From contig OZ245874.1 in NCBI GenBank assembly GCA_965229335.1, forward strand, positions 186,001-250,000: a stretch of DNA of 64,000 nucleotides, in the 5' to 3' direction. The stretch is from JAFKFH01 sp017307375 (GTDB lineage Bacteria > Pseudomonadota > Alphaproteobacteria > Ferrovibrionales > Ferrovibrionaceae). Shown in pieces: positions 7,587 through 16,702 of the stretch. Every line of letters begins with the position of its first letter. Position 1 is the first letter of the stretch. The position numbers and the translations under genes were made by a program. The notes below the pieces were generated by a model. The model did no database searches and was not told where the DNA came from. It worked only from the letters and a program-made list of their open reading frames with translations.

Positions 7587-8525
7587 ATGGCCGGAATCTT
7601 CAGAACACTCGTCGTTGCCGGGGCGCTGGCGCTTGGGCTGACCACGGCTGCCACCGCCGCGCCGCTGAAAGTCGTGGCGAGCTTTTCGATCCTGGGCGAC
7701 ATGGTCGCCCAGGTCGGTGGCGATCTCGTCACCGTGCGCACGCTGGTCGGCCCCGACGGCGACGCCCATGTCTACCAGCCGACACCGGGCGACGCGCAGG
7801 CCGTGGCCGGCGCCGGCCTCGTCGTCGTCAACGGGCTGGGCTTCGAAGGCTGGCTCAATCGCCTGGTCGGCGCCGCCGGCTATCGCGGGCGGGTGGTCAC
7901 CGCCACCGCGGGCGTCACGGCCCAGACCATGGTCGAGGACGAGGATGAAGCCGGCATCACCAGGCCCGGCCGCAAGGTGGTGACGCCCAAGCGGATCGAG
8001 GATCCGCATGCCTGGCAGGACCTGCGCAACGGCGTCATCTACATCCGCAACATCGCCGAGGGGTTGGCCGCGGCCGACCCGGCCAATGCCGCGACCTACC
8101 GGTCGCGGGCCCAGGCCTATAGCGACGAACTGAAGTCGCTCGATCGCTGGGTGCGCGACACCCTCGAGCCGGTGCCGGCCGACCGGCGCAAGGTGATCAC
8201 CGGCCACGACGCGTTCGGCTACTTCGCGAATGCCTACGGCGTCATGTTCGTCGCCCCGGTCGGCATCTCGACCGAGGCCGAGCCGACGGCCGCCGGCGTT
8301 GCCCGGCTGATCCGCCAGATCCGCGAGGAACACATCAAGGCCCTGTTCGTCGAGAACATGACCGACCCGCGGCTGATCGAGCAGATCGGGCGCGAAACCG
8401 GGGCCCAGCCGGGCGGGACGCTCTATGCCGACGCGCTGTCGGGACCGTCCGGCCCCGCCCCAACCTATGTCGCGATGTTCCGCCATAACGCGACGCTGCT
8501 GGCCGCGGCGATGCGCCGCAACTGA
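7587..8525 (+). CDS. znuA: ZnuA-like zinc ABC transporter substrate-binding protein
   Basis: 312 residues with a cleavable signal peptide ending near TAATAA|APLK. This is a cluster A-1 (ZnuA/TroA, SBP_bac_9) binding protein. The metal-ligand segments are visible in order: DAHVYQPTP (His), EDPHAWQDLRN (His), ITGHDAFGYFA (His) and LYADALSGP (Asp). A short acidic loop (VEDEDEAG) stands where ZnuA proteins carry their His/acidic loop. It binds zinc or manganese in the periplasm. The matching permease and ATPase genes are not in the window. The gene lies directly behind a Zur-box-like site and ahead of two outer-membrane barrels and a COG0523 GTPase, which favours zinc. Confidence 0.85.
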   Translation: MAGIFRTLVVAGALALGLTTAATAAPLKVVASFSILGDMVAQVGGDLVTVRTLVGPDGDAHVYQPTPGDAQAVAGAGLVVVNGLGFEGWLNRLVGAAGYRGRVVTATAGVTAQTMVEDEDEAGITRPGRKVVTPKRIEDPHAWQDLRNGVIYIRNIAEGLAAADPANAATYRSRAQAYSDELKSLDRWVRDTLEPVPADRRKVITGHDAFGYFANAYGVMFVAPVGISTEAEPTAAGVARLIRQIREEHIKALFVENMTDPRLIEQIGRETGAQPGGTLYADALSGPSGPAPTYVAMFRHNATLLAAAMRRN

Positions 8526-8535
8526 GGGAACGATC

Positions 8536-9723
8536 ATGCGTCGCATCATCCTTGCCGCCGCGGCGGCCGCCGGCCTCGCCTCGCCCGCCCTGGCCCAGAA
8601 CGTCAACAGCGATCCGCCGGCCGGCCGCGACATCTCGACCGACGCCGGCGATCTGCGCCGCCCGGCGGGCGGCCTCTCCTATCCGCACATCACCGGCGAG
8701 ATCGAGCTGCAGATGCAGGCCGACAAGCTGGTGAAGGCGCCGTCGGGCACGAACCGCAACGCCAACGTCTTCTCCGATTCGGAAGCCAATTTCGGCCTGT
8801 TCCTGACCCGCGAATTCTCGATCCAGACCACCTTCCACCTCGACCAGGTCAAGGAGCAGGAGAAGGGCGGTTTCCTGCGCGGCCAGGCGATGTTCCTGGA
8901 ACAGGCTTTCGTCAACTACGAGACCGGCGGCTACGCCGCCTATGCCGGCAAGTTCAACCCGCAGTTCGGCATGTTCTGGGACCGGGCGCCCGGCGTCTAC
9001 GGCGATGCCTTCTCGAAGGAAGACTACGAACTGACCGAGGCGATCGGCGCCGGCGGCGCGATCAAGTTCGACACCCTGTCCTTCGGCAGCCACGAACTGG
9101 GCGCCGCGGGCTGGTTCAAGGACAACACGTCGCTGTCGTGGAGCCTGATGAACCGGCCGTCCTTCGGTGCGGACACCACGCTGCGCGTCGGCCAGAATCG
9201 CCGCGCCTATGGCGGTGCGGGCAATACCGCCGGGCCGCAATCCTGGTCGGCCAGCCTGCGCGGCGACCAGTTCGCGATCGCCCCCAATCTCGCCTACAAC
9301 CTCGATTTCTCGAGCCTGGCGGCCGGCGTCGACGGTACCGCGCGCCAGTCGATGCTGGCCGCCGGCCTGCAATACCAGGTGCCGATGCCCAAGGGCTGGA
9401 AGCTGGTGCCGCTGGCCGAGTATGTCCGCATCTGGCATGTCGACGGCGACCCCGCCGGCGTGCGGCAGGACCGCACGCTGGTCAATGCCGGCCTGGCACT
9501 GGGCTGGCAGAAATGGACGCTGTCGGGCGTGATGGGCTGGCGCAATACCGATGCGCCGTCGGACGGCAGCGCCGATGCCACGCGCGATCGGCTGGCGACG
9601 GTCTCGCTGGGCTACGAATTCGATTTCGGACTGGAACTGCAGGCCGGCTGGGCACGCACCCGCGTGGCCGGCGATACCACCCAGACCCTCGGCGCGCTAG
9701 CCACCTATAGGTATCGCTTCTGA
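8536..9723 (+). CDS. Outer-membrane beta-barrel porin-like protein 1
   Basis: 395 residues with an N-terminal signal peptide ending ALA|QN and a C-terminal TYRYRF. The terminal phenylalanine and alternating aromatic pattern are typical of outer-membrane barrels inserted by BamA. No TonB box or plug domain is seen, so it is a porin-like channel rather than a TonB-dependent receptor. It shares FNPQFGMFW, PGVYG and a WFKDNT/WLKDNT stretch with the next gene and is clearly a tandem paralogue. The ATG at 8536 lies 10 bases after znuA with GAGGGAA upstream, so it is in the same operon. Its position in a Zur-type island suggests passage of zinc or a zinc chelate. An LbtU-like siderophore porin is the alternative. 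Confidence 0.72.
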   Translation: MRRIILAAAAAAGLASPALAQNVNSDPPAGRDISTDAGDLRRPAGGLSYPHITGEIELQMQADKLVKAPSGTNRNANVFSDSEANFGLFLTREFSIQTTFHLDQVKEQEKGGFLRGQAMFLEQAFVNYETGGYAAYAGKFNPQFGMFWDRAPGVYGDAFSKEDYELTEAIGAGGAIKFDTLSFGSHELGAAGWFKDNTSLSWSLMNRPSFGADTTLRVGQNRRAYGGAGNTAGPQSWSASLRGDQFAIAPNLAYNLDFSSLAAGVDGTARQSMLAAGLQYQVPMPKGWKLVPLAEYVRIWHVDGDPAGVRQDRTLVNAGLALGWQKWTLSGVMGWRNTDAPSDGSADATRDRLATVSLGYEFDFGLELQAGWARTRVAGDTTQTLGALATYRYRF

Positions 9724-9773
9724 ACTGACATGTCGGCGCGGTAAGGTGCGCCCCGCTTTTCACGGGGATCGCC

Positions 9774-10889
9774 ATGCCGCGCCGGTTCATCCTGGCGGCA
9801 GCCGTCGCTGCCGCGCTGCCCTCGCCCGCCCTCGCCCAGCAGACGGTCGATGCACCGGACCAGATCGACCGCCCGGTCGTCCGGGGCAACCTGCAGCTGC
9901 AATTGCAGACCGACAAGAACGTCCGCGGCGGCAGCTACGATCCCAACAGCTACATCTCCGACAGCCCGTTCAATGCCGCCCTGTTTCTCGACCGGCACTG
10001 GTCGCTGCAGGGAACGCTCTATCTCAATCAGGTCCGCACGCCGGCCGGCGGCGGCCTGCTCCAGGGCCAGGGCCTGTACCTGCAGCAGGCTTTCGTCAAC
10101 TACGATGCCGAACGGGTGACTGCCTTCGCCGGCAAGTTCAACCCGCAGTTCGGCATGTTCTGGGGCGCGGCACCGGGGGTCTACGGCAACAATTTCGCGG
10201 AAAACGACTATTGGCTGACCGAGGGCATCGGGGCGGGCGCCGGGCTGAAATTCGCCGGCCTCGGCGATGACCGCGTGACCCTGGCGGCATGGTTGAAGGA
10301 CAACACGGCGCTGTCGACCAGCCTGTTCGACCGCCCGGCCTTTGGCCAGCCATCGACCGTCCGGCCCGGCCGGCTGCGTCTCGGCGATGGCGGCGCCGGC
10401 AACAGCCGCGGCCCGACCTCGTTCACCCTGTCCTGGCGCAGCGGTAACGCCGGCGGCATCGACGGCCTGCAGACCAATGTCGACCTCGCCAGCCTCGATC
10501 ACGGCAACGACGGCACCCGGCGGCAGACCATGCTGGCGATCGGCGCCCAGTATCAGCTGCCGCTGGGCGGCGACTGGTCGCTGGCACCGCTGGCCGAGTA
10601 TGTCGGGATCTGGAACCTGAACGGCGCGCCCGGCGGGGTCGGGCAGGACCGCCGCTATCTCAACGCCGGCACCGCGCTGAACTGGGGGAACTGGCAGGCC
10701 TCGGCCGTCTACGGGCTGCGCAATACCGAAGGCGGCGCCACCGCGCCGCGCGACCGGCTCTATACCGCCTCGGTCGGCTACACCTTCGACGGCGGCATCA
10801 GCCTGACTGCCGGCTGGGCGCGCCAGCGCATCAGCGGCGCGACGACCGACACGATCGGCGCCATCGTCGCCTACACGGCAAAATTCTGA
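9774..10889 (+). CDS. Outer-membrane beta-barrel porin-like protein 2
   Basis: 371 residues with a signal peptide ending ALA|QQ and a terminal AYTAKF, again an outer-membrane barrel signature. It is a paralogue of the preceding gene: both share QAFVNYDAE/QAFVNYETG, AGKFNPQFGMFWGAAPGVYG, LTEGIGAGAGLKF and PLAEYVGIWNLNGAPGGVGQDR, so this is a tandem duplication that has since diverged. The 50-base gap before it contains only a weak 5-bp hairpin (CCCCG/CGGGG, 9751-9767), so the two are probably co-transcribed from the Zur-box-like promoter upstream of znuA. A role in metal or metallophore entry is inferred from context alone. Confidence 0.7.
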   Translation: MPRRFILAAAVAAALPSPALAQQTVDAPDQIDRPVVRGNLQLQLQTDKNVRGGSYDPNSYISDSPFNAALFLDRHWSLQGTLYLNQVRTPAGGGLLQGQGLYLQQAFVNYDAERVTAFAGKFNPQFGMFWGAAPGVYGNNFAENDYWLTEGIGAGAGLKFAGLGDDRVTLAAWLKDNTALSTSLFDRPAFGQPSTVRPGRLRLGDGGAGNSRGPTSFTLSWRSGNAGGIDGLQTNVDLASLDHGNDGTRRQTMLAIGAQYQLPLGGDWSLAPLAEYVGIWNLNGAPGGVGQDRRYLNAGTALNWGNWQASAVYGLRNTEGGATAPRDRLYTASVGYTFDGGISLTAGWARQRISGATTDTIGAIVAYTAKF

Positions 10890-10898
10890 GTTGATTGT

Positions 10899-10912
10899 TA
10901 CGTTATAACATT
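10899..10912 (-). promoter_or_regulatory. Zur-box-like operator of the COG0523 operon
   Basis: TACGTTATAACATT on the plus strand (AATGTTATAACGTA on the minus strand) shares 13 of 14 bases with the 7510-7523 site, giving the common form AAYGTTATAACRTT. It ends 26 bases before the ATG of the GTPase gene. Two copies in one cluster of zinc genes make a Zur operator likely. Confidence 0.65.
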
Positions 10913-10938
10913 TCATTCTCTCGGCCGAGCGGAATGAA

Positions 10939-12164
<1,226 letters not shown>

Positions 12165-12168
<4 letters not shown>

Positions 12169-12815
12169 GTGCCCTGCCCGCCGATGATCGTGCACCCGCG
12201 CTGGTCCGCGGCCAGTCGATCTCGATCCTGCGCCGCATCGCCGACCCTGCGGTCGGCCTGGCGCTGTGGGAACGGCGGCTGTCCCGCGCCACTTGCCGCT
12301 GGCTGGACGGCCTGCCCGCCGACCGGCTGCCGGACGGGCGGGTGCTGGTCGGGATCGCCGATGCGCACGCCGCCCTGACCGGCATCCTGGCGCGGTCGGA
12401 GACCCCGGATACGCCGGAAGCGCGCCTGGTCGTCGCCGACGCGGCGATGCTGGCCCGGCGCTTCGCGGCCATCGCCGGCGGCGAGACCGTCGATATCCGC
12501 CTGGAAACCATCCGGCACGATGCCTGCTGGAAATTCCATGTTGACGATGTACGTCTTCGCATGTTGACTACCTATCGGGGTCCCGGGACGCAGATCGCCT
12601 CCCCCGTCAACGCGGCCGAGGCCCTGACCCGCCAGCGGGACTACGCCGGCCCGCTGGACGAAATCCCGCCCCACGCCGTGGCGCTGTTCAAGGGCGCGCG
12701 CGGCGGGGCGGGGGTGGTCCACCGGTCGCCGCCGATCAGCGGTACCGGGCTGACCAGGCTGGTGCTTTGCGTCAATCTCCCCTCGGCTGCCTCGCCGCCT
12801 CGCTGGACGCCCTGA
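12165..12815 (+). CDS. DUF1826 domain protein
   Basis: 216 residues, translationally coupled to the GTPase gene by a 4-base overlap. It is recognisable as a DUF1826 protein from the RGQSISILRRIADPAVGLALWERR opening, the DIRLETIRHDACWKFHVDDVRLRMLTTYRGPGTQ block (residues about 107-145) and the PPHAVALFKG ending region. His and Cys in that block could bind metal. Family members repeatedly neighbour COG0523 genes, so a role in zinc handling is likely, but no biochemical function is established as far as I know. No signal peptide, so it should be cytoplasmic. Confidence 0.78.
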
Positions 12816-12854
12816 ATCCCGTCGGGCAGGATTGCCCGTGAAGGGGGAAACGGG

Positions 12855-13055
12855 ATGCGCTGCGTTCTATTGGCGATCGCCTTCATCCTGCTGGCGGCCG
12901 GCAGTACCCGGTCCGAAACCTTGCGGGTTTCCGGCGGCCCGGACCCGCGCCTCGGCTATTTCGCCGCGCTGATCGAGCGGTATTTCGGGGCACAGCTGCA
13001 GGCGCTGAACCTTGCCGACCGCGTGCAGATCAGACTGGCCCAGCCGGCGCAATAG
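12855..13055 (+). CDS. Small exported protein, function unknown
   Basis: 66 residues with a clear signal peptide (RCVLLAIAFILLAAG, then a probable cleavage near STRSE) and a mature part of about 46 residues containing DPRLGYFAALIERYFG. A strong AAGGGGGAAA ribosome site precedes the ATG. I do not recognise it. It could be a complete small periplasmic protein or the leftover N-terminus of a larger exported protein; it ends in a clean TAG with no related frame following. The 325-base stretch between DUF1826 and regB holds only this gene and a short CGGGCA/TGCCCG hairpin at 12823-12838. Confidence 0.5.
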   Translation: MRCVLLAIAFILLAAGSTRSETLRVSGGPDPRLGYFAALIERYFGAQLQALNLADRVQIRLAQPAQ

Positions 13056-13140
13056 GTAGTTTCCCTGCGGCAAAATTGGACATGGGGTCGCGCGGCGACT
13101 TGTCCTATGGTCTGGCCATGAACAGTCAGAGACATCGCCG

Positions 13141-14445
13141 ATGACCGGCGAGGCCGGGCTTGAGCCCCCTGCCCTGCAGGGCCGTGTCGGGGCGATCCGC
13201 CAGCAGACCCTGATCCTGATCCGCTGGGTCGCCATCACCGGGCAGAGCCTGGCGGTGCTGTTCATCCATTACGGCCTGCGTTTCGACCTGCCGCTGTTTC
13301 CGGTCTTCGCCACGATCGGCGCCTCGGTCGTCTTCAACGGCTTCGTCTTCCTGGCCTCGCCGCTGTCGACCCGGCTGACCGACCGGGGCGCGGCTGTCAG
13401 CCTGGCCTTCGACCTGGTGCAGCTGACGCTGCTGCTGTTCCTGACCGGGGGCCTGACCAACCCGTTCTCGCTGCTGTTGCTGGTGCCGGTGGCGATCTCG
13501 GCCTCGGCGCTGGGCCTGCGGTCGACCGCGGTGATCGGGGTGATGACGCTGTCGGCGATCTCGCTGCTGGCCGTCGCCCATTTCCCGCTGCCCTGGCACG
13601 AAGGCGGCATCGACCTGCCGATCCTCTACAAATACGGCCTGTGGGCGGCGCTGATGCTCGGCGCATTGTTCGTCACCGGCTATGCCTGGCAGGTCGCGGT
13701 CGAGGGCCGCCGGCTGCAGGCGGCGCTGGAGGCGGCGCAATACGCCCTGGCCCGCGAACAGCGGCTGGCCGCGCTGGGCGCGCTGGCCGCCGCGGCCGCC
13801 CACGAGCTCGGCACCCCGCTCGGCACCATCCAGCTGGTCGTCAAGGAACTGCTGGCCGACGCCCCGCCCGATTCCGACCATGCCGAGGACCTGCAGCTGC
13901 TGGCCAGCCAGACCAGGCGCTGCCGCGAGATCCTGGCGCGGCTGTCGCGCCGGCCCGATGCCAATGCGGAAGGGGCCGAACCCTTCAACGAACTGCCCTT
14001 CCCCGCCCTGGTCGAGGCTGCCGCCGAACCCCATCTGCTGCCGGGCATCCAGGTCGACGTCCTGCCCAAGGGCGAGCCGCCGGCCCCGATCGTGGTGCGG
14101 CGGCCCGAGATCATCCATGGCCTGGGCAACATCGTCGAGAACGCGATCGATTTCGCCCGCCAGCGGGTCGCCGTCCATGTGATGTGGACGCGCGACGAAC
14201 TTCGGGTCGAGGTGCTGGACGATGGTCCCGGCTTCAACGTCGACGTGCTGTCGGCGCTGGGCGAGCCCTACACCACGACACGGCCCGGCCAGGGCATGGG
14301 CCTCGGCGTCTTCATTGCCAAGACGCTGATCGAAATGTCCGGCGGCCGCGCCGCCTTCTTCAACCGGCCGGCCGGCGGGGCGGGCGTCGCCCTGACCTGG
14401 CCGCGCGCAGCCCTTGCCGTCACCCCGCGAAACCCGGCACAGTGA
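13141..14445 (+). CDS. regB: Redox-sensing histidine kinase RegB (PrrB/ActS)
   Basis: 434 residues with six predicted membrane segments in the first 185 residues. The quinone-sensing heptad GGLTNPF (103-109) is intact, the hallmark of RegB. The kinase part has the H-box AAHELGTPLGTIQL (His 221), and the redox-active cysteine is C261 in RRCREILARL. The N, G1 and G2 boxes follow (NIVENAIDFA, DDGPGF, GMGLGVFI). It senses ubiquinone redox state and oxygen and phosphorylates RegA, which globally controls respiration, photosynthesis or nitrogen metabolism in Alphaproteobacteria. The following regA start overlaps or closely follows its stop. Confidence 0.93.
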   Translation: MTGEAGLEPPALQGRVGAIRQQTLILIRWVAITGQSLAVLFIHYGLRFDLPLFPVFATIGASVVFNGFVFLASPLSTRLTDRGAAVSLAFDLVQLTLLLFLTGGLTNPFSLLLLVPVAISASALGLRSTAVIGVMTLSAISLLAVAHFPLPWHEGGIDLPILYKYGLWAALMLGALFVTGYAWQVAVEGRRLQAALEAAQYALAREQRLAALGALAAAAAHELGTPLGTIQLVVKELLADAPPDSDHAEDLQLLASQTRRCREILARLSRRPDANAEGAEPFNELPFPALVEAAAEPHLLPGIQVDVLPKGEPPAPIVVRRPEIIHGLGNIVENAIDFARQRVAVHVMWTRDELRVEVLDDGPGFNVDVLSALGEPYTTTRPGQGMGLGVFIAKTLIEMSGGRAAFFNRPAGGAGVALTWPRAALAVTPRNPAQ

Positions 14446-14474
14446 TGCCCGCTATCGCCCAGAGGATTCCGTTC

Positions 14475-15014
14475 ATGACCGATCTGCCCGTTGCCAAGCC
14501 GCTTCTGATCATCGACGACGACGAGATCTTCCGCCAGCGCCTGGGCCGGGCGATGGAAAAGCGCGGCTATGCGGTGACGACGGTCGGCTCGGTCGCCGAC
14601 GGCGTCGCCGCGGCGCATGCCAGCCCGCCCGATTTCGCAGTGGTCGACCTGAAGCTCCTGGACGGCTCGGGCCTCGACGTCGTCGCCGCGCTGCGCCAGT
14701 CGCGCCCCGAATGCCGCATCGTCATGCTGACCGGCTACGGCAACATCGCCACCGCGGTGGCCGCGGTGAAGGCCGGCGCCATCGACTATCTGGCCAAGCC
14801 CGCCGATGCCGACGAGATCGCCCGCGCCCTCGACGCCGGCGAGGAGAACCACCCGCCGCCGCCCGAGGATCCGATGTCGGCCGACCGCGTCCGCTGGGAA
14901 CATATTCAGCGGGTGTTCGAATTGTGCGACCGCAACGTTTCGGAAACCGCCCGGCGGCTGAAGATGCACCGGCGCACGCTGCAGCGGATCCTGGCCAAGC
15001 GCTCGCCGCAGTGA
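14475..15014 (+). CDS. regA: Global redox response regulator RegA (PrrA/ActR)
   Basis: 179 residues: receiver domain with IDDDE (13-17), phosphoacceptor D58 in VVDLKL, MLTGYG and the conserved Lys in LAKPAD. A proline-rich linker (HPPPPEDP) and a Fis-type helix-turn-helix (VSETARRLKMHRRTLQRILAKR) follow, exactly the RegA layout. ATG 14475 is chosen because AGAGGA lies 8 bases upstream. An in-frame ATG at 14445 overlaps the regB stop (TGATG) and would add 10 residues. The stop overlaps a GTG that starts a DNA methyltransferase gene, an unusual partner. Confidence 0.93.
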   Translation: MTDLPVAKPLLIIDDDEIFRQRLGRAMEKRGYAVTTVGSVADGVAAAHASPPDFAVVDLKLLDGSGLDVVAALRQSRPECRIVMLTGYGNIATAVAAVKAGAIDYLAKPADADEIARALDAGEENHPPPPEDPMSADRVRWEHIQRVFELCDRNVSETARRLKMHRRTLQRILAKRSPQ

Positions 15015-15793
15015 CGTATGTCGAGCTGGTGGCCGGCGATGCGGCCGCGGTGCTGGGCGGCCTGCCCGATGCCTCGGTCGACCTGATCGTCGCCGACCCG
15101 CCCTACAATCTGGGCAAGCACTACGGCAACAACATCGACCGGCGCGAGGCCGCCGACTACGCCGCCTTCACCCGGGCCTGGACCGGCCAGGCCGCCCGGG
15201 TGCTGAAGCCGCAGGGCACGCTCTACAGCTTCATGGGCATGCGCTTCATCGCCCGGCTCTACCTGATGCTGGAGGAGGAGCTGGGGCTGGCGCCCAACGG
15301 CTGGATCACCTGGCACTATACCCAGGGGATGGGGCGCACGCGCGGCTTCTCGCCGCGTCACGAGGATATCCTGTGCTTCGTCAAGGGGCACGACTACCAC
15401 TTCGACATCGACGCGGTCCGCGTGCCGCAGAAGTATTTCCGCAAGCGCAACAACATGGCCGGCGCCAATCCCGGCGACGTCTGGACCTTCAGCCATGTCC
15501 ATTACTGCGCCGGCGAACGCACCCGCCATCCGACCCAGAAACCCGAGGCGCTGATCGAACGCCTGGTCCGGGCCTCGTCGAAGCCGGGCGACATGATCGT
15601 CGACCCCTTCGTCGGATCGGGCACCACGGCAAGGGTCGCCCAGGTGCTGGGCCGCCGCTGCCTCGGCATCGACATCAACCCCGACTATGTCGAGATGTGC
15701 CGGAACCGTCTGCTTCAGCCGTTCGAGGGGTTCGATTCGGTCGACCCGCGGCTCGACCGCCGGCCGCTGGACATGAAGGCTGCCGCGGAATAA
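15011..15793 (+). CDS. Beta-class site-specific DNA methyltransferase
   Basis: 260 residues starting at GTG 15011, whose last three bases begin the regA stop (GTGA). The catalytic motif DPPYNLG (29-35) comes first and the AdoMet motif DPFVGSGTT (about 197) last. This is the beta-class order of N6-adenine or N4-cytosine methyltransferases such as CcrM or YhdJ. Also conserved are ITWHYTQGMGRTRGFSPRHEDILCF and NPGDVWTFSHVHYC, and HPTQKP before the AdoMet motif. It lacks the C-terminal extension of CcrM. No restriction endonuclease is adjacent, so it is probably a solitary methyltransferase. The target sequence cannot be read from the protein. Confidence 0.85.
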   Translation: MTYVELVAGDAAAVLGGLPDASVDLIVADPPYNLGKHYGNNIDRREAADYAAFTRAWTGQAARVLKPQGTLYSFMGMRFIARLYLMLEEELGLAPNGWITWHYTQGMGRTRGFSPRHEDILCFVKGHDYHFDIDAVRVPQKYFRKRNNMAGANPGDVWTFSHVHYCAGERTRHPTQKPEALIERLVRASSKPGDMIVDPFVGSGTTARVAQVLGRRCLGIDINPDYVEMCRNRLLQPFEGFDSVDPRLDRRPLDMKAAAE

Positions 15794-15799
15794 ATTCCG

Positions 15800-16696
15800 T
15801 TACTGTCGCGCCAGCGGATGATGATCGCCGACCAGCCTGCGCAGCCGTTCGGCCAGCACATGGGTATAGATCTGGGTCGTCGAGATGTCGGCGTGGCCCA
15901 GCATCGCCTGGACCGCGCGCAGGTCGGCGCCGTGGGCCAGCAGGTGGCTGGCGAAGGCATGGCGCAGCACGTGCGGCGACACCCTGGCCGGGGCGATGCC
16001 GGCCGCGATCGCCAGGTCCTTCAGCAACTGCCCGACGCGCTGGCGCGTCAGATGCCCTGAATCCCCGCGCGAGGGAAACGCCCAGGGCGATTTGCGCCCC
16101 TCGCCGACGAAAAAATCGCGGGTCGCCGCGTATTCGGCAAAAGCCGTCTTGGCGGCCTGGCCGAGCGGCACCAGCCGCTCCTTGTTGCCCTTGCCGCGCA
16201 CGATCAGGCAGTCGCCGCCCTGGGCCAGCAGCGGCCAGGGCAGGGCGATCAGTTCGGAGACACGCAGGCCGGTGGCATAGAGCAGTTCGAGCAGCGCGGT
16301 CAGCCGCGCCCCTTCGGGCCCCTCCATCGCGCGGGCGGCGGCGAGCAGCCGGTCGACCTCGTCCTCGGCCAGCACCTTGGGCAATGGCCGGCGCCGGCGC
16401 GGCGCATCGAGCAGGGCGGCCGGGTCGTCGCCGCGGACCCCCTCGGCATGCAGGAAACGAAAGAGCTGCTTGATCGCCGACAGGCGGCGGGCGGCGGTCG
16501 CGGGGCTCAGGCCCCGGGCGAGCAGCTCGGCCAGATAGGCCCGCAAGTCGTCGCGCGTCGCATCGGCCACCCGCGCCTGGCGCCCCCCGAGGAAGGCGAC
16601 GAGGTCGACGAGGTCGCGGCGATAGGCCTCGAGCGTGTTGACGGCCGCGCCCCGCTCGGCCGCCAGCATCTCGAGGAAATTTTCGACGTGGCGCAA
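15800..16696 (-). CDS. xerD: Tyrosine recombinase XerD
   Basis: 298 residues, the standard XerC/D length. The N-terminal SAM-like domain is followed by the catalytic domain with Arg in ATGLRVSELIAL, Lys in GKGNKERLVPLG, the H-x-x-R box in SPHVLRHAFASH, His in MLGHADISTTQIY, and the nucleophilic Tyr. With XerC and FtsK it resolves chromosome dimers at dif. The start is a TTG six bases after the stop of the upstream gene; no ATG is available before residue 10. It is convergent with the methyltransferase gene with a 6-base gap. The position beside aroK/aroB is common in Alphaproteobacteria. Confidence 0.9.
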   Translation of the reverse strand: MRHVENFLEMLAAERGAAVNTLEAYRRDLVDLVAFLGGRQARVADATRDDLRAYLAELLARGLSPATAARRLSAIKQLFRFLHAEGVRGDDPAALLDAPRRRRPLPKVLAEDEVDRLLAAARAMEGPEGARLTALLELLYATGLRVSELIALPWPLLAQGGDCLIVRGKGNKERLVPLGQAAKTAFAEYAATRDFFVGEGRKSPWAFPSRGDSGHLTRQRVGQLLKDLAIAAGIAPARVSPHVLRHAFASHLLAHGADLRAVQAMLGHADISTTQIYTHVLAERLRRLVGDHHPLARQ

Positions 16697-16702
16697 GTCG
16701 CG

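Noticed and set aside
6141..8633. Long minus-strand open frame across thrS2 and znuA
   Set aside because: Antisense shadow of two genes with intact motifs; the product is rich in Arg, Gly and Asp without domains.
9751..9767. CCCCG/CGGGG hairpin between the two porin genes as a terminator
   Set aside because: Only 5 bp, no T-run, and it lies over the ribosome site of the second gene; readthrough is more likely.
13118..13144. Eight-codon frame (MNSQRHRR) ending on the regB start
   Set aside because: No amino-acid bias, no ribosome site and no hairpin; too short to support as a leader peptide.
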